Shown: positions 21,173-32,974 of the stretch, one piece after another | Layout: each line of letters opens with the position of its first letter | Position numbering within the stretch: position 1 is the first letter of the stretch | Assembly (NCBI GenBank): GCA_000226015.1 | Contig: JH153095.1 | Location: forward strand, 323,123-367,369 | Origin: Mnemiopsis leidyi | Taxonomy: Eukaryota > Ctenophora > Tentaculata > Lobata > Bolinopsidae | Length of the DNA stretch: 44,247 nt | Direction: 5' to 3' | Notes under the pieces: generated by a model | Told to the model about the DNA's origin: nothing | The model's input: only the letters and a program-made list of their open reading frames with translations | The model's database searches: none | Program-made: the position numbers and the translations under genes

Positions 21173-24100
21173 TTAATCAAGCTGAACGTATGAGGCTGGA
21201 AACATCCCTTTCTTCCCATCACTGATTCCGATCCACCAGCCTTCGTCAATTATTTCGATATTTGTGATTCTACCTCCTTCAGTCAAACTGGTTTCATCGT
21301 CAGCACCTGGAGTAATTATGGTGATTAAATACACGAAGTTTTAAATTACAAGATAAAATTTGGGTCATTGAGCAAGGCTACTTTGTGCTCACTTGGAATG
21401 TGTGATTTTGCGATAAACCAAACATTGTTTAACCAGTGGCGTAGCGTGGTAGATCTAGCCAATAACGCGACATGCCCTTCGGCGGTGAAAAAGCACCCCA
21501 AGTAGAGGGCTTACTAAGAGCAACTTTTGAGGGCTGACTAAGAGCAACTTGTGACGTGCGCAAAAAGTGACGTTAAGTTTTGTCACCCCCCTGTATAACC
21601 AAATATGAAGTGTACAACAAATCTGTCAGTCTATCTTAAATAATGACATGCGTCACTTAGAACGCGTGTGGAAAATGTGCCACTTCATAATTAAAAACGA
21701 TCCGGCGTCTGCGCGCGCCGTAGGTGTTCAAAGGAAGCAAAAAGTCATGTTCTTCGATCTTGTTCTACAATTTAGGTAGTTGAGTAGAAATTTTACATGA
21801 TAACGCACAAAAAGTATCGCCGAATCTCACTTACCAGCAGTGTAGTCATAGATAGCAGTGCCACATTGTCCCAAGTCCTCTTGCGAAGCACTTTCTTTAA
21901 TTTCAATGTACGCTTTAGGGAAAATCCCCCTTTTTCCTCTACAAATTCCAATCCACCAGCCAGGGTCTGGCATTTCAATGTTTGTAATTTCTTCTCCCTC
22001 AGCGAAAGTTATCTCATCGGAGTCCGCTGTAAAATAATATCAGATCACCGGATACAAGAGTTGGCACACAACATACCGGGCCCCATATCAAATAACAATA
22101 ACTAACACATTTACATGTACCGGCCAATTTCGATAAAAGATCAATTGTTCCAGTCATAGTTGAACAGTTTCATTTATAAGCCAGGGAAGCAGAGTAGCGA
22201 TAGTTAGCGCAGTTCTGTTGTTAAAACATCGAGATTCAAGGTATTGAAGAATGATGAAGAAAAATAAGAACCTGCGTCGTAGTCGTAAATAGCAGTTCCA
22301 CACAGTCCCTTGTCGAGCGGAGACAGAGGGGGTTCAGAGGGAGGGAGAGCAGGCTGAGAGCGACCAGGTTTGCTGGGGGACGGAGGTTGTCCCTCCTCTA
22401 CTATATCCACATATCCTACAGGAAACATACCAGATTTTCCACCTATTGATCCAGTAGCCCAGCCGTCGTCTATCATCTCGATTTGAGAGATTAAGTCGCC
22501 CATTGAGAAAGATATTTCGTCATCGTCTCCTGAAGATTATCTTCATTTATTGTACAGAACAACTAAAAGGCAACCAAAAAACAACTTTTCTTCAGCATGA
22601 ACCGCTGTGAAAAGGATTAGCCAATTAGAGAGACCGGCTTAGTGAGGAGAAAAATGAAATGTATAAATTATATATTGCATAAATTATATAGGGTACCTGC
22701 AACGTAGTCATAAAGAGCTTTGGCCTGCTTTCCCCCACTTTTGACACTTTGTTGCTGAGCAGCTGCTTCGGCAGCTGCTCTTTCTTCAGCCAATTTTCTT
22801 TCCTCGGCCAATTTTCTTTCATCAGCCAATCGTCTTTCCTCAGCAAATTGTCTTTCCTCTTCAATCCTTCGCTCTTCGTCTCTTCTCCTTTCTTCCTCTG
22901 CTCTCCTCTTCTGTTCCTCTTGTCTCTGTTCTTCTGCACGCCTCTGTTCTTCTCTATTTCTATCTTCCTCTAATCTTCTCTGCTCTTCTTCTTTCCACCT
23001 TTGCTCTTCGGCATATTCTTCACGTGACCTACGCTCGTCGTCAAGTCTTCTTTGTTCCTCTGCTTGTCGTTCCTCTTCAAGTCGTCTTTGTTCATTTTCA
23101 GCGTGTAAACGTCTCGCCTCATTGTCTCTTCTTTCTTCCTCTTCTTTTCTTTTTTGTTCCTCCTCTCTCCTGAACTGTTCTTCCTTGGCTCTTAGTTCTT
23201 CAGCAGCTGCTTCTTTTTTCTTAGATGCCTCAACTTGCCGCTTGAACTCGAGATCACGTTTTCTTTTCTCTTCCTCAACTTTCCGTCTGTTTTCTTCCTC
23301 TGCAGCAGCACCGAAGTTTTCGAAACGAGAACGGAAGTTTTTGACGTCACCCTCTGAAATTTTCTCAAGTGAAAATTATTGAACACAACGATGTTACGCA
23401 TCACTGAAATTCTTAAAGTTGGAAAGCTAAAAAAACTTCTTGCTTTAACGAACTATGTATCAAACAATAACCAGTCCGGAGACTGGTTCTTGGATACTGC
23501 CTAAACATCAGGCATCTATAACACAGAAAAACTAAATTAAGAATTAATAGTAAGTAGTAGCTGGCTGAGTAAGTAGCACTTCGTAATACTAACTAAGAAA
23601 ACTGTTCTAATTACTTACTGACGTCAATCGCTGTCTTGTACTGGGCACCATGTTCTACCTCGCCGAATGAATGTGCCGACTGATAAGAGCAAAATGTTAT
23701 CAGTTATATGAGTGTATACATGCTAATTGATTAAATGCTTATCTATACTAACTAATCGACTTTTTACATTGTGTTCGATCTTGATATCCACCGGCGCAAT
23801 CAGTAGTTGGTTTAAACAGCGATCACACCAAAACTACTTTCTCTATTACTGTTTAATTCAACTGTTTACCTTATCAACTCTGTCTTTCTGAACTCCAAAC
23901 TTCCCACCAAATCCTTTAGCTGCGTCAGTTTGCGAAGCATGTTTACTTAGTTCTGATTGGTGCTCGAACCCTACTGCACTCTGAAAGGCATTGTAAATAC
24001 TTACCTACAATAAAATATGCTTAATTTGAGTCATCCCCGAGGCCCGACTGTAAATTTTATAAATGTCGAACGCAAATAATCTACCACTTTGACGTTTTCT

Positions 24101-27100
24101 CATTCGTTTTTGTAAAGTTCGCTTAACAAGCTAAACCATCCAGGAGGAATGATTACTACGAAAGACAGTATCAAACTGCCTAGAGTAATTTAATTAAACC
24201 ACCTTGAGCCAGTAAAACCTACATTTCTCTCCTCTCCAATTATCCTACATGGAGTTAACCACACGAAATTGGAACATTCATGACCGTTGAGTCAGACACA
24301 ACGGCATCTTCATAAACTGTACTTATATATTACTAGTGCTTTACTAATTACGTAGAAATTCACTCGGCGAAGTTTCGGGATACTGAAATGTCTTCTTGTT
24401 TACTCCGTTTCAAGTTTTCTTTGTCTAAATTTAAACTTCGATGCGGTACACCAGATCAGCACAGACACTGTACTGTCTACTACTTACAAGCACTTTTTTT
24501 CTCACTTATTGACTATCGAGTTCTTCAAGTTTACAATCAAGTTCATAAACAATAAATTGTCAACTGCTTAAAGTAACGATATCTGAAATTTAAACTTTAC
24601 CTTATCAACTCTGTCTTTCTGAACTCCAAATTTCCCACCAAATCCTTTAGCTGCGTCAGTTTGAGAAGCGTGTTTACTGAGTTCTGATTGGTGCTCGAAA
24701 CCTACTGCACTCTGTGACAGATTAAATATAAGGCCAACGCAAAGACAGATTAGCTCCAAGACTTAAACATTAGTTACCAAGATAACCAATCTACGTCGCT
24801 AATCCTGCTGCTGCCAGTCAACAGTTCAACAACTACTTTGTCTTCTCTAATTGTGAATAAGCCCGAGACCTTCTTATCTGGCTGAATATGTATTTAGCAC
24901 GTGAACGCTAGAACGTTTATATCTTTATTAAATACAATTGCTTATTCATGTATTTAGCCCCTCTCTAGTTCATGGAACAACATCTCTCCTTAGCTTAGAT
25001 CAACAACATAATGTGATCTAGCTCGCTAATTGGGATAAGGTAATTCACAAATCAACCCACTCAGGTCGTTAAATCTGAGTCAGATTGTCGTCAGCTCAGC
25101 TTTGAATTTGGTTACAACTGGGCATTGTCAATTTTCATTCGTTACTTAGGCAGGGACGTTCATCATCCCTGATTATTCATTAAGAATACTTCTTCTATTA
25201 CTCTCGTTCTCTAACTCGTCATCATTTAAGAATCATTCATTTTGAAAACTCTAGATTATTTGAAAATGCTGACCATACTTAGAAAATATCAAAATATCCT
25301 GTTATTTCTGTTGTTTTCTGTTTCTACCTTATCAACTCTGTCTTTCTGAACTCCAAATTTCCCACCAAATCCTTTAGCTGCGTCAGTTTGTGAAGCATGT
25401 TTACTGAGATCTGATTTGTGCTCAAACCCTACTGCACTCTGAAGTAAAAAATAGCGTAACTATAAACCAAGGGCAACATTTAAACATTTAAATGCCCTGA
25501 TGTGAAATTCCACAATTCCCTGTTCCCCGCATAATTTAACATTCTCCACAGTATTTTAAACAGTCTTGCATTTACCGAACAGTTCCGCACTTTGGAAAAC
25601 TGTAAAGCCTTGTTTGTCGACAAAACTAGAAACTAATAATAAAATATGGGCAACAGGGCTTGATCTTCACTAGAATTCAAAGTGCTTCAGTTATATCGAA
25701 AGCATGATTGTTAATTTGTAGCAGGCTGTTTGATATTTCATTTTAATACCTAAGGACTAAGAGCTGAGGAGCAAAAATTAAGCTTAAATTTGCTGAAAAT
25801 ACTGCACCGTCAACCTCATATTGTTTTATTCTTCTATTCTTTGCAAATTTGCCTCAATTCTGCAGCGTAATCTGAAACTATTGTCGCTCCATGCGGCATA
25901 AATCGTCGACTCGAGCAAATGCATGACCGCATAATTTGCGATTGTTCTTGCCATTAATAAATTTTGCTTCTTATCTTAAACCTTTCAAAATGTTCCGTGC
26001 TCCTGTAAATTTCTCGAATTCTGATAGAAGGCTCAAAAATCGATTTAACAATAAATAACTAAATTCCTTGTGGTTTTATGTCACGTATATCCTTCTATAC
26101 CAGGTCGCAATTGCTTAATTGTTCATTATGTCTCTTTACAGCGAACAATAATCTTTACCGCCATTAAGAGAGTCTCTATAAAGTATAACTGTACAACATG
26201 AATCGCTTTATATGTATTCGTTCTCTTTTACAAGTAGTTATTGAATATCATTTACCGTTTTTTGCCAGTTGCTCATTTTCCACTCGCTGTTTTGGATTTG
26301 TCTAGTATGAATTGTTTTTGATCAGGTCATCAAGTTCCGATAGCTATATAATACAAAGACAATAGCACAATAACAAAAATGTAGCATAGTATTTTGTTTC
26401 TCAATTACAACAACCAATATTCAATCCGACAAATAATTTGCTGCACTTAAGCAGCTATAATCTATACGAGCTTACCTTATCAACTCTGTCTTTCTGAACT
26501 CCAAACTTCCCACCAAATCCTTTAGCTGCGTCAGTTTGCGAAGCGTGTTTACTTAGTTCTGATTGGTGCTCAAACCCTACTGCACTCTGAAAGAAAACAT
26601 TACTAGTTCACTAGTGCTAACTGCTAAATAATCAAAATTGATTTATAACTCAAATCTTTGCTTGAAGAGCAGTCAGCACATTTCCTATTTTGAATATTCA
26701 ACCAACTTTTCTCTACTGATATTGATAAAACACCCAAACCGCTAACGTGGAGGTGTTCAATTTAGGGGTCAATAGTCTTTCCGTGGTGGAAACTTATCGG
26801 TAGACACTCATCGCAAGATGTAATTTGTATCAAGGAAAACTTCATATAGACGAAAGTGGGTGGTTGAACTTCAGCTTACATAGTGCCATCATATTTTTCA
26901 AGTTTATAAGTCTTAGTCTTTCAATCAGCTTGTGCTAATGAAAAAGTTACATTCATTTATATTTAAGTAGAAGTAACAAGTAGTCTTTTAATACTTCAAT
27001 TCAACTTGTCGGTGGTGAAACTTAATCATATATTCGGAGAAGTTTTAAATCTTTAAAAACGGTTTTACTTTATCAACTCTGTCTTTCTGAACTCCAAACT

Positions 27101-30100
27101 TCCCACCAAATCCTTTAGCTGCGTCAGTTTGTGAAGCGTGTTTACTTAGTTCTGATTGGTGCTCAAACCCTACTGCACTCTGAGAAATTCTGGTGATAAT
27201 TTCAGAAATAAATGAAAGATTGGCAAATGAATAAGTTAAATCAGAATTCTGATTATTTTTATATCTGTAATGCAGTTTTTTTTACCTGATTCAAATCACA
27301 ACAACTAGACTTAATAATAAACAAGAATATAAAATAGGTCTACAATATCTGTTCATCATTTAGCTTGAAATTGTTTACTTCAAACGTTCCAATTAGACTC
27401 CTAAAATTTCTGAAGTTTGTTTTAACTGATCGTTGTTTGAGTTATATAGATATAATCACTCTTGAGTCTCGATCATATGAAACTTACGACGGATAAACAT
27501 TAAACACCTATACTTATTTGGTAATTTTATTGACATTTGAAATTTAATATTGATAATTTTAACAATCTAACAAGCATCAATCAGATGTCAACTTCATTTC
27601 CACGTATATCATTTTCACAGGACACATTTTTGCAAAACAGAATATTCCGATTTCCGATATTGTACCAAGAATTAAACATTTTAGATAGATCTAGTTCCTG
27701 GGACAGCTGCATTCTGCAGTACAAGTAAAATTCTATTCACATTGTACAAGTACACATGGTCCACCTACTGAATCCTTGTTCTCTGTTAAAACCCCGTACT
27801 TTCCACCAAACCCTTTAGAAGAGTCAGTGACAGAGGAATGTTCACTCAGCTGCTCGACATGAGACCAGGATACCGCACTCTAGTTTGTTTTGTGTAGTTT
27901 GTATAGTGCACAGTTTGTTGTGTGTAGTTTACACTACTTTAGTGCATAGTTTGTATAGTGTATAGTTTGTAGTGTGTATTTAACACTACTTTAGTACATA
28001 GTTTGTATAGTGTATAGTTTGTTGTGTGTATTTAACACTACTTTAGTACATAGTTTGTATAGTGTATAGTTTGTTGTGTGTAGTTTACACTATTTTAGTG
28101 CATAGTTTGTATAGTGCACAGTTTGTTGTGTGTATTTAACACTACTTTAGTACATAGTTTGTATAGTGTATAGTTTGTTGTGTGTAGTTTACACTATTTT
28201 AGTGCATAGTTTGTATAGTGTATAGTTTGTTGTGTGTAGTTTACACTACTTTAGTGCATAGTTTGTATAATATAGCGTACAGTTTGTAGTGTGTAGTACT
28301 ATACACTACTCTCATATACAGAGTGTAATGTACAGTATAAATCGCCCTAATGTATGATGTTCAAAGTACAAACTTAACTAAAATATATTAATTACAATTC
28401 ACTCTTATGTATAATTTAGAATATATATACTAAAACTTGAACATTTATCGTGATATGTCATGTACATTTTACACTGACACCTTGCTGTTAAGCTAAGACA
28501 TGTTTTTGTTATTGTGACAAACTTACTCTCGATTGATTTTAGATCGACGAGCTAAATACAAAATTTGAAGTTGAATTGTACTAGCTTTAGAAAGAATGGC
28601 CAAAATTTGAACAAATTAGTGTAATATTAGACAATTGAATATGAACGAGTAAAGAAGTCAATGAAATAAAGCAAAGAAGTAAACAAAACTAAACTTACCT
28701 TGTCCATCCGCCCTTTGTGTACGCCGAACTTTCCACCATACCCGTCTGAAGCTTTTGGTCTGAACATCCGTTAAGGAAACACCAACTTGATTGTATTGAT
28801 CGGACAAAACTCATTTTATTGGTTTACGAGTTTTACAATTTGGACCCAAATTTGAAATTTTGTAGAAAAACGTTCTATTATTGTAGAAAAACGTTAACAA
28901 CAACCATTATTTCATCATGCGAACCACATTATGCCATTTCTTACAAAATGGGTACTGATTACGGAATGCCCCTCGGAGCACAACAAGCAGAGTTCAATGC
29001 CTATACTCCTCATGTATTAAGGGGATTGTATGTTCCGTTTATGTAAGTCACCTAATTGTTTGATGATCATACCAATATCCTGCCAAGTACATTGTCCCAT
29101 TGTAATTGTTTAATTCATATATATACAGTTGTTTTATATTCATAAAATTACTGAGGAAAGGCGATTCGTTGGGTCACTGATATAACATAGGCTTTGCATT
29201 CGTCGCTAATTTGTAATGTCAATATCTACATCTTTGTTTTATTGGCAGATGATTCATTAAAATCATGGTCGGTTCAATCGCAATGTGAGCCATGTCTTAC
29301 CTTCCAAATATCCTTTTTGACGCGACTGTCATTTTGATCGCTATGAACTTCAAATGTATAATAAATTCATGTGATGTTAGCTGAATGTTAATACGTTAAA
29401 ATCTTATAAATTTAAGTAGATAAGTGCCATTAACGATACAGGAGGCGTGTAGTACCTACAATCACACTTTACAATGACATTATTGAAGATGTGTGTATGT
29501 CTGGTAGTGGGATTTAAACTTTCCACTAGACGTCGTTATTTGATGCTGTGAATTGTGCTGGGTAGATAGAACAATTGAAGTTAAGTAGAAAAGTAGCAAG
29601 TTTTATTGACACCGTCCAAGTTTTCAGTTTACTGCCTAAATTAACTAGTTCCCCATCTTAATTGTTTACTGATCTGCTCATAACTCATTCCCCAACGTTT
29701 TTCCTGACCACTTTTCGTTTACTGAACTTTACATCGTTTTGAAAATCTCAGAAAATCTCAGATTTGAAGATTAACGGTAATTCTCGAGTATTGCAATTAA
29801 GTGTGTGGACTATATGCACAGTCCGCAACTTTACTGTTAACTCGATTGTTTTAGAATCCTTACAAGCCAGTTGCTAGGTTAGCAGTTGCAGCAACTATTG
29901 CTAGCCTCAATTAAGACTTGCTTATAAACTTGCTTCTTTTACTCTTTAATCTTCTAAAACATTGCTCACTTAATTTGACTGATTCAAATTTTGGTACATG
30001 TCCGATCATGTCATCCTTTGGCATGTTTTAACTTTAAGTTTTGAACAAAGTTTCCCAATTGTAGAAAGATATATAACTCTGTATGCGTTACAACGTGAAC

Positions 30101-32645
30101 GACCACGTCTGCTTTGAAAATGGATCTTGCACCTTCAGATATGTTAATGTGAGTAGGAAGTGAACCTGTTAATTTACATATATATTGTGTTTGTGCAACC
30201 AACACAGCCAATTAACCACCATCAAATACATGAAAATTAACCGTTTTGACAGGGAGGAATTCTAACTGGAATCGGGACATTTGGGCTACTGTTGAACGCT
30301 GTAGAGATTTATTTTCTGAGTTACATGATTACCCTTACCACGCAGGTATGTGAATTTGAAGCTTATTTGGATCGGTAGATTGATATTTCAGTGTGATACA
30401 AATAAATACAATATGTAAATGATGGAGGACATGCATATGGTTATGAGGTTTTTAGCATAAAATAATTTTGGGAATTTGTGGTAAATATCATGATGCTAAC
30501 ACAACCCGCTAGATAAGAAAATTTATTCCTCAGAAAATATTCCTGCTGAACGTTGCAATCAACGATCTACTCATGTCGCTAGTTGGCATGTTTAGAGGTC
30601 TCGGGATTGTATCTTCCATTTTCCTGGATCCTGCTGTTGATAATGGAGTAAACGGTTTTTGTCCCGCGTACGCAATATTTATGAACTCAGTAACGTGAGT
30701 AAATGAACATGAAATAGCGGAATGTTAGTTGGTTCTATCTATGCATGTTATTGTAGGGCTAACATACAAATTATTATTTTACAACATTTTAGTCAGACCT
30801 TAGTAGCTCAATGTCCACGGCCAATTTTCAAAAGAATTGACTATTGTACTAGAAAATTTAGTTCCTCAAAAAGCACTTATCTATCTTCAGGTCAGGATGC
30901 ATGCTAGTTCTCCTGCCATTGACGATAGACCGGTTTCTGGCGATAGTGTTCCCCCTGCACCACAGATACCTCATTAACGAGGAACGCAGCAAAGTTCTGG
31001 TTGTGTTCACCTGGATACTACCTGTCTTTCTACTCATATTCGACACAGGGACCTTCCTACATGGACATAAACAGGTTTCTTGCTATCTATCAGAATATTT
31101 TACATTCAGAAATATACATTCAACTCACTGAAATCAATAACACCAAAACTGGACATAGCTATACTGGTTTTTTTAACTATCTTTATGTTAGATGATTTTT
31201 AACTTTTTTTACCTTCAGATTATCTACCACCCGAAATACCACCGCTGTGTAAGCCAAGACAAAGTGGAGTCAGCTGCAGTACAGATAGCTGCAGTTATGT
31301 GCCCACTAGTGATCATCCCCTGCTTATACACTGCAATGCTGGCTACAATATGCCATCACAGGTTGAAATGCAAGAGGTTTTTTATAACTGCAACTGCCAT
31401 CGTCATAACAGGCCTCATGGCTTACTTACCATCAGCACTGACGAGTATGTTTGATATTCCAATGAGCTATGAGTTCTCTCAAGTGGCAACAGTCACTATA
31501 TACTATTCGAATTCTATCATAAATCCTTTGATCTATTTCTGCTTCCACCCAAAAGCAAAAGCCGCAGTATTGGCATCTTCTAGGGGACATGAAGTACCCT
31601 CAAGACTTTTTAGCACTTCACGTGCACCCAATCCAGCAATTTCAAGTGATCACACAGTCAGAAATACAGAATTCACTGAAAACGAAGTTTAAATTGAGCC
31701 CCCTTGCCCTCTTAAAATAGGGGGGGGGCCACGTCCCTAAAAAGCCCAAAAAAGCCCATTTTTTAAGGGCCCTTGAGGGGTCCCCGAAGGTAAAAATGGG
31801 ACTTTTTAGGGACGTGGCCCCCCCCCCCAAAATAGCTTTCTGGCTTGTTATTTAAGAAAACCCCACAGCCAAGCTGTATGTTATATCTATCAGTGTTTAT
31901 CAAAAGGATACCCTTTAAGATACTGTTCTGAAAAAAAGTATTTTAATGATATTCTGGAAATCAGGCCAAGGGCCTGGAAAATATTCAGATTTTACCTTTT
32001 CACAACAATTCAATGTGAAACAAACCAGGCCCAGGGACAAAGAATTTTCAATATTTCAATACTACACACAGTGTATAAGCGGGCTAATAGCCGGTCGGTG
32101 ATTAAACATATGTCTGAGTTTACCTTTAACACTTTGTTCATGCTTATTTACCACATCTTCTCGTATTGCCGCAACGCTGAAGAATGATATTGATTTAAGT
32201 ACAGTTGAGTGAAGTTTGTTATCTTACATATATATGTATCAACTTTTGTGATTTTTAAATAAATGTTGAAATTATCATTACCCAGATTTTATTAGTTTTT
32301 GAAACTTAGTTATTTTAAAAGCAACAAACTTGACAGTTCGATCAGAATTCAATGAATTCTCAATTGTCTTTGATCCCCATCGTTGGTCTTTCTCAGAGAT
32401 ATCATTCTGGGTGAATTACAAAATATCAATACAATGCTGCTATATTTGACGACATCAGGGCATTATTTATTTGTACAAAGGTTGTGTCCTTACTACCTTA
32501 TGATGAAGTACCTGCTTGTGAACCTTACAGGATCTAGTCAAGATCAACTCACCACAAAATCAGCATCAGTATCCCAGTCATCGTCATCATCGTCTTGAAC
32601 AACAATATTCCTCGTATCAGCAACTTGACCCTTCCACAAGGACAT
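21173..32645 (-). CDS. CTTN: Cortactin with three C-terminal SH3 domains
   Basis: Actin/Arp2/3-binding scaffold. Exons, 5' to 3': 32645-32553, 32406-32282, 32176-32124, 31927-31912, 28759-28699, 27879-27769, 27179-27069, 26586-26476, 25438-25328, 24711-24601, 23980-23870, 23679-23619, 23353-22697, 22529-22272, 22026-21835, 21306-21173. Phases agree throughout (771 aa). The N-terminus has the acidic [14 protein letters not shown] (Arp2/3 type), then [36 protein letters not shown] opens the repeats; six 37-aa repeats follow (about 117-338), then a half repeat. Residues about 359-565 are an E/R-rich helix. Three SH3 domains follow: about 568-622, 653-708, 718-771. Known cortactins have one SH3 (family knowledge). 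The CDS stop is TAA at 21175-21173. A GPCR gene lies in the intron 28760-31911. Confidence 0.92.
21505..21552. repeat. 24-bp direct repeat in a cortactin intron
   Basis: GAGGGCTTACTAAGAGCAAC and GAGGGCTGACTAAGAGCAAC lie in tandem, 24 bp apart. They sit within a stretch (about 21430-21720) whose AGTGGCGTAGCGTGG opening resembles interspersed-repeat ends; the family is not identified. Confidence 0.6.
23471..23501. mobile_element. Terminal fragment of the GGCAGTATCCAAGAA element
   Basis: CCAGTCCGGAGACTGGTTCT followed by TGGATACTGCC matches the right end of the element at 40135-40489 (..GACTGGGCCAGGCTTCTTGGATACTGCC). It appears to be a solo end in a cortactin intron. Confidence 0.55.
27880..28300. 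repeat. 52-bp satellite abutting a cortactin splice acceptor
   Basis: TAGTTTGTTGTGTGTAGTTT, then ACACTACTTTAGTGCATAGT and TTGTATAGTGTA form a 52-bp unit, with starts near 27912, 27964, 28016 and 28068 and on to about 28300 (about seven to eight copies). On the cortactin (minus) strand the array runs directly into the CTAG acceptor of exon 27879-27769, so it supplies the region where that intron's branchpoint and pyrimidine tract should be. Confidence 0.85.
30083..31692 (+). CDS. Rhodopsin-like GPCR, five exons, nested antisense in a cortactin intron
   Basis: Exons 30083-30148, 30253-30345, 30534-30694, 30891-31074 and 31219-31692 join in phase to about 325 aa. The short N-terminus has a glycosylation-type NGS. 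TM2 is [22 protein letters not shown]3 ends [18 protein letters not shown] (DRF for DRY). A Cys in the loop before TM5 (HRCVSQD) can pair with FCPAY at TM3. TM6 lacks the CWxP Trp ([14 protein letters not shown]), and TM7 is [10 protein letters not shown]. The TM2 region has an opsin-like flavour, but the retinal Lys position in TM7 is Tyr, so it should not bind retinal covalently. The ligand is unknown. An AATAAA near 32258 could give a 3' UTR antisense to cortactin exons 3-4. Confidence 0.82.
31721..31828. mobile_element. 108-bp MITE with 24-bp inverted repeats
   Basis: GGGGGGGGCCACGTCCCTAA at the left is mirrored by TTAGGGACGTGGCCCCCCCC at the right, extending inward to a CTAAAAAG/CTTTTTAG pairing. 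The identical 7-mer AAAATAG flanks both sides (31714-31720 and 31829-31835), as a target-site duplication would. The size fits a hAT-like MITE, but the superfamily is uncertain. It sits 28 bp after the GPCR stop codon and within the cortactin intron. Confidence 0.75.
31912..31927 (-). CDS. CTTN: 16-nt microexon of cortactin
   Basis: The minus strand reads CTTTTTTTCAG, then AACAGTATCTTAAAGG, then GTATCC. Entering in phase 1 and leaving in phase 2, it codes E-Q-Y-L-K and two bases of Gly. This joins ..NKHEQSVK from the upstream exon to the [13 protein letters not shown] start of the repeats exactly where cortactins have a short linker ending in GPKAS. It is the only candidate found that satisfies both flanking phases and the expected Gly. 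Confidence 0.75.
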
Positions 32646-32974
32646 ATCACTTCAGCTTATAATGGCAATAAGAGTTAGCGTCGAACTGACTATACTTCTA
32701 CACTCTACAGACACGCTTCAGGTGAAACATTAAGTTCAGGTAAACGTTACCGCAGTAATTGTTTGCTTTCAAACCCTTTAGACGTTTATCAACAAAACCT
32801 TATAATTTGACACTCACTTTATTTGATAGGATCTGGAGCTATGCACGGCATTTTGGAGCCAGGTCAATGATTTTGAAATATTGTTGTACGATTTCACAGC
32901 ATACTGTGATATTTCTTCGATGACTTGATGATCTAATAAAGCATAGCAACTTTTCTTATCAACTAGCATTGTCC

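Noticed and set aside
22749..22973. Ser/Phe-rich plus-strand frame, and a similar one at 23122-23382
   Set aside because: These are antisense shadows of the Glu/Arg-rich cortactin helix exon.
27880..28300. CRISPR-like array
   Set aside because: The 52-bp units are head-to-tail satellite without distinct spacers, in a eukaryotic intron.
29300..29345. Candidate cortactin linker exon ending AAG|GTAAG on the minus strand
   Set aside because: Its frames do not yield the conserved Gly before PKAS, and its acceptor is poor; the 16-nt exon at 31912-31927 fits both phases and sequence.
30083..31692. Opsin identity for the nested five-exon GPCR
   Set aside because: The TM7 retinal-binding Lys position is Tyr and TM6 lacks the usual Trp; only general class A membership is supported.
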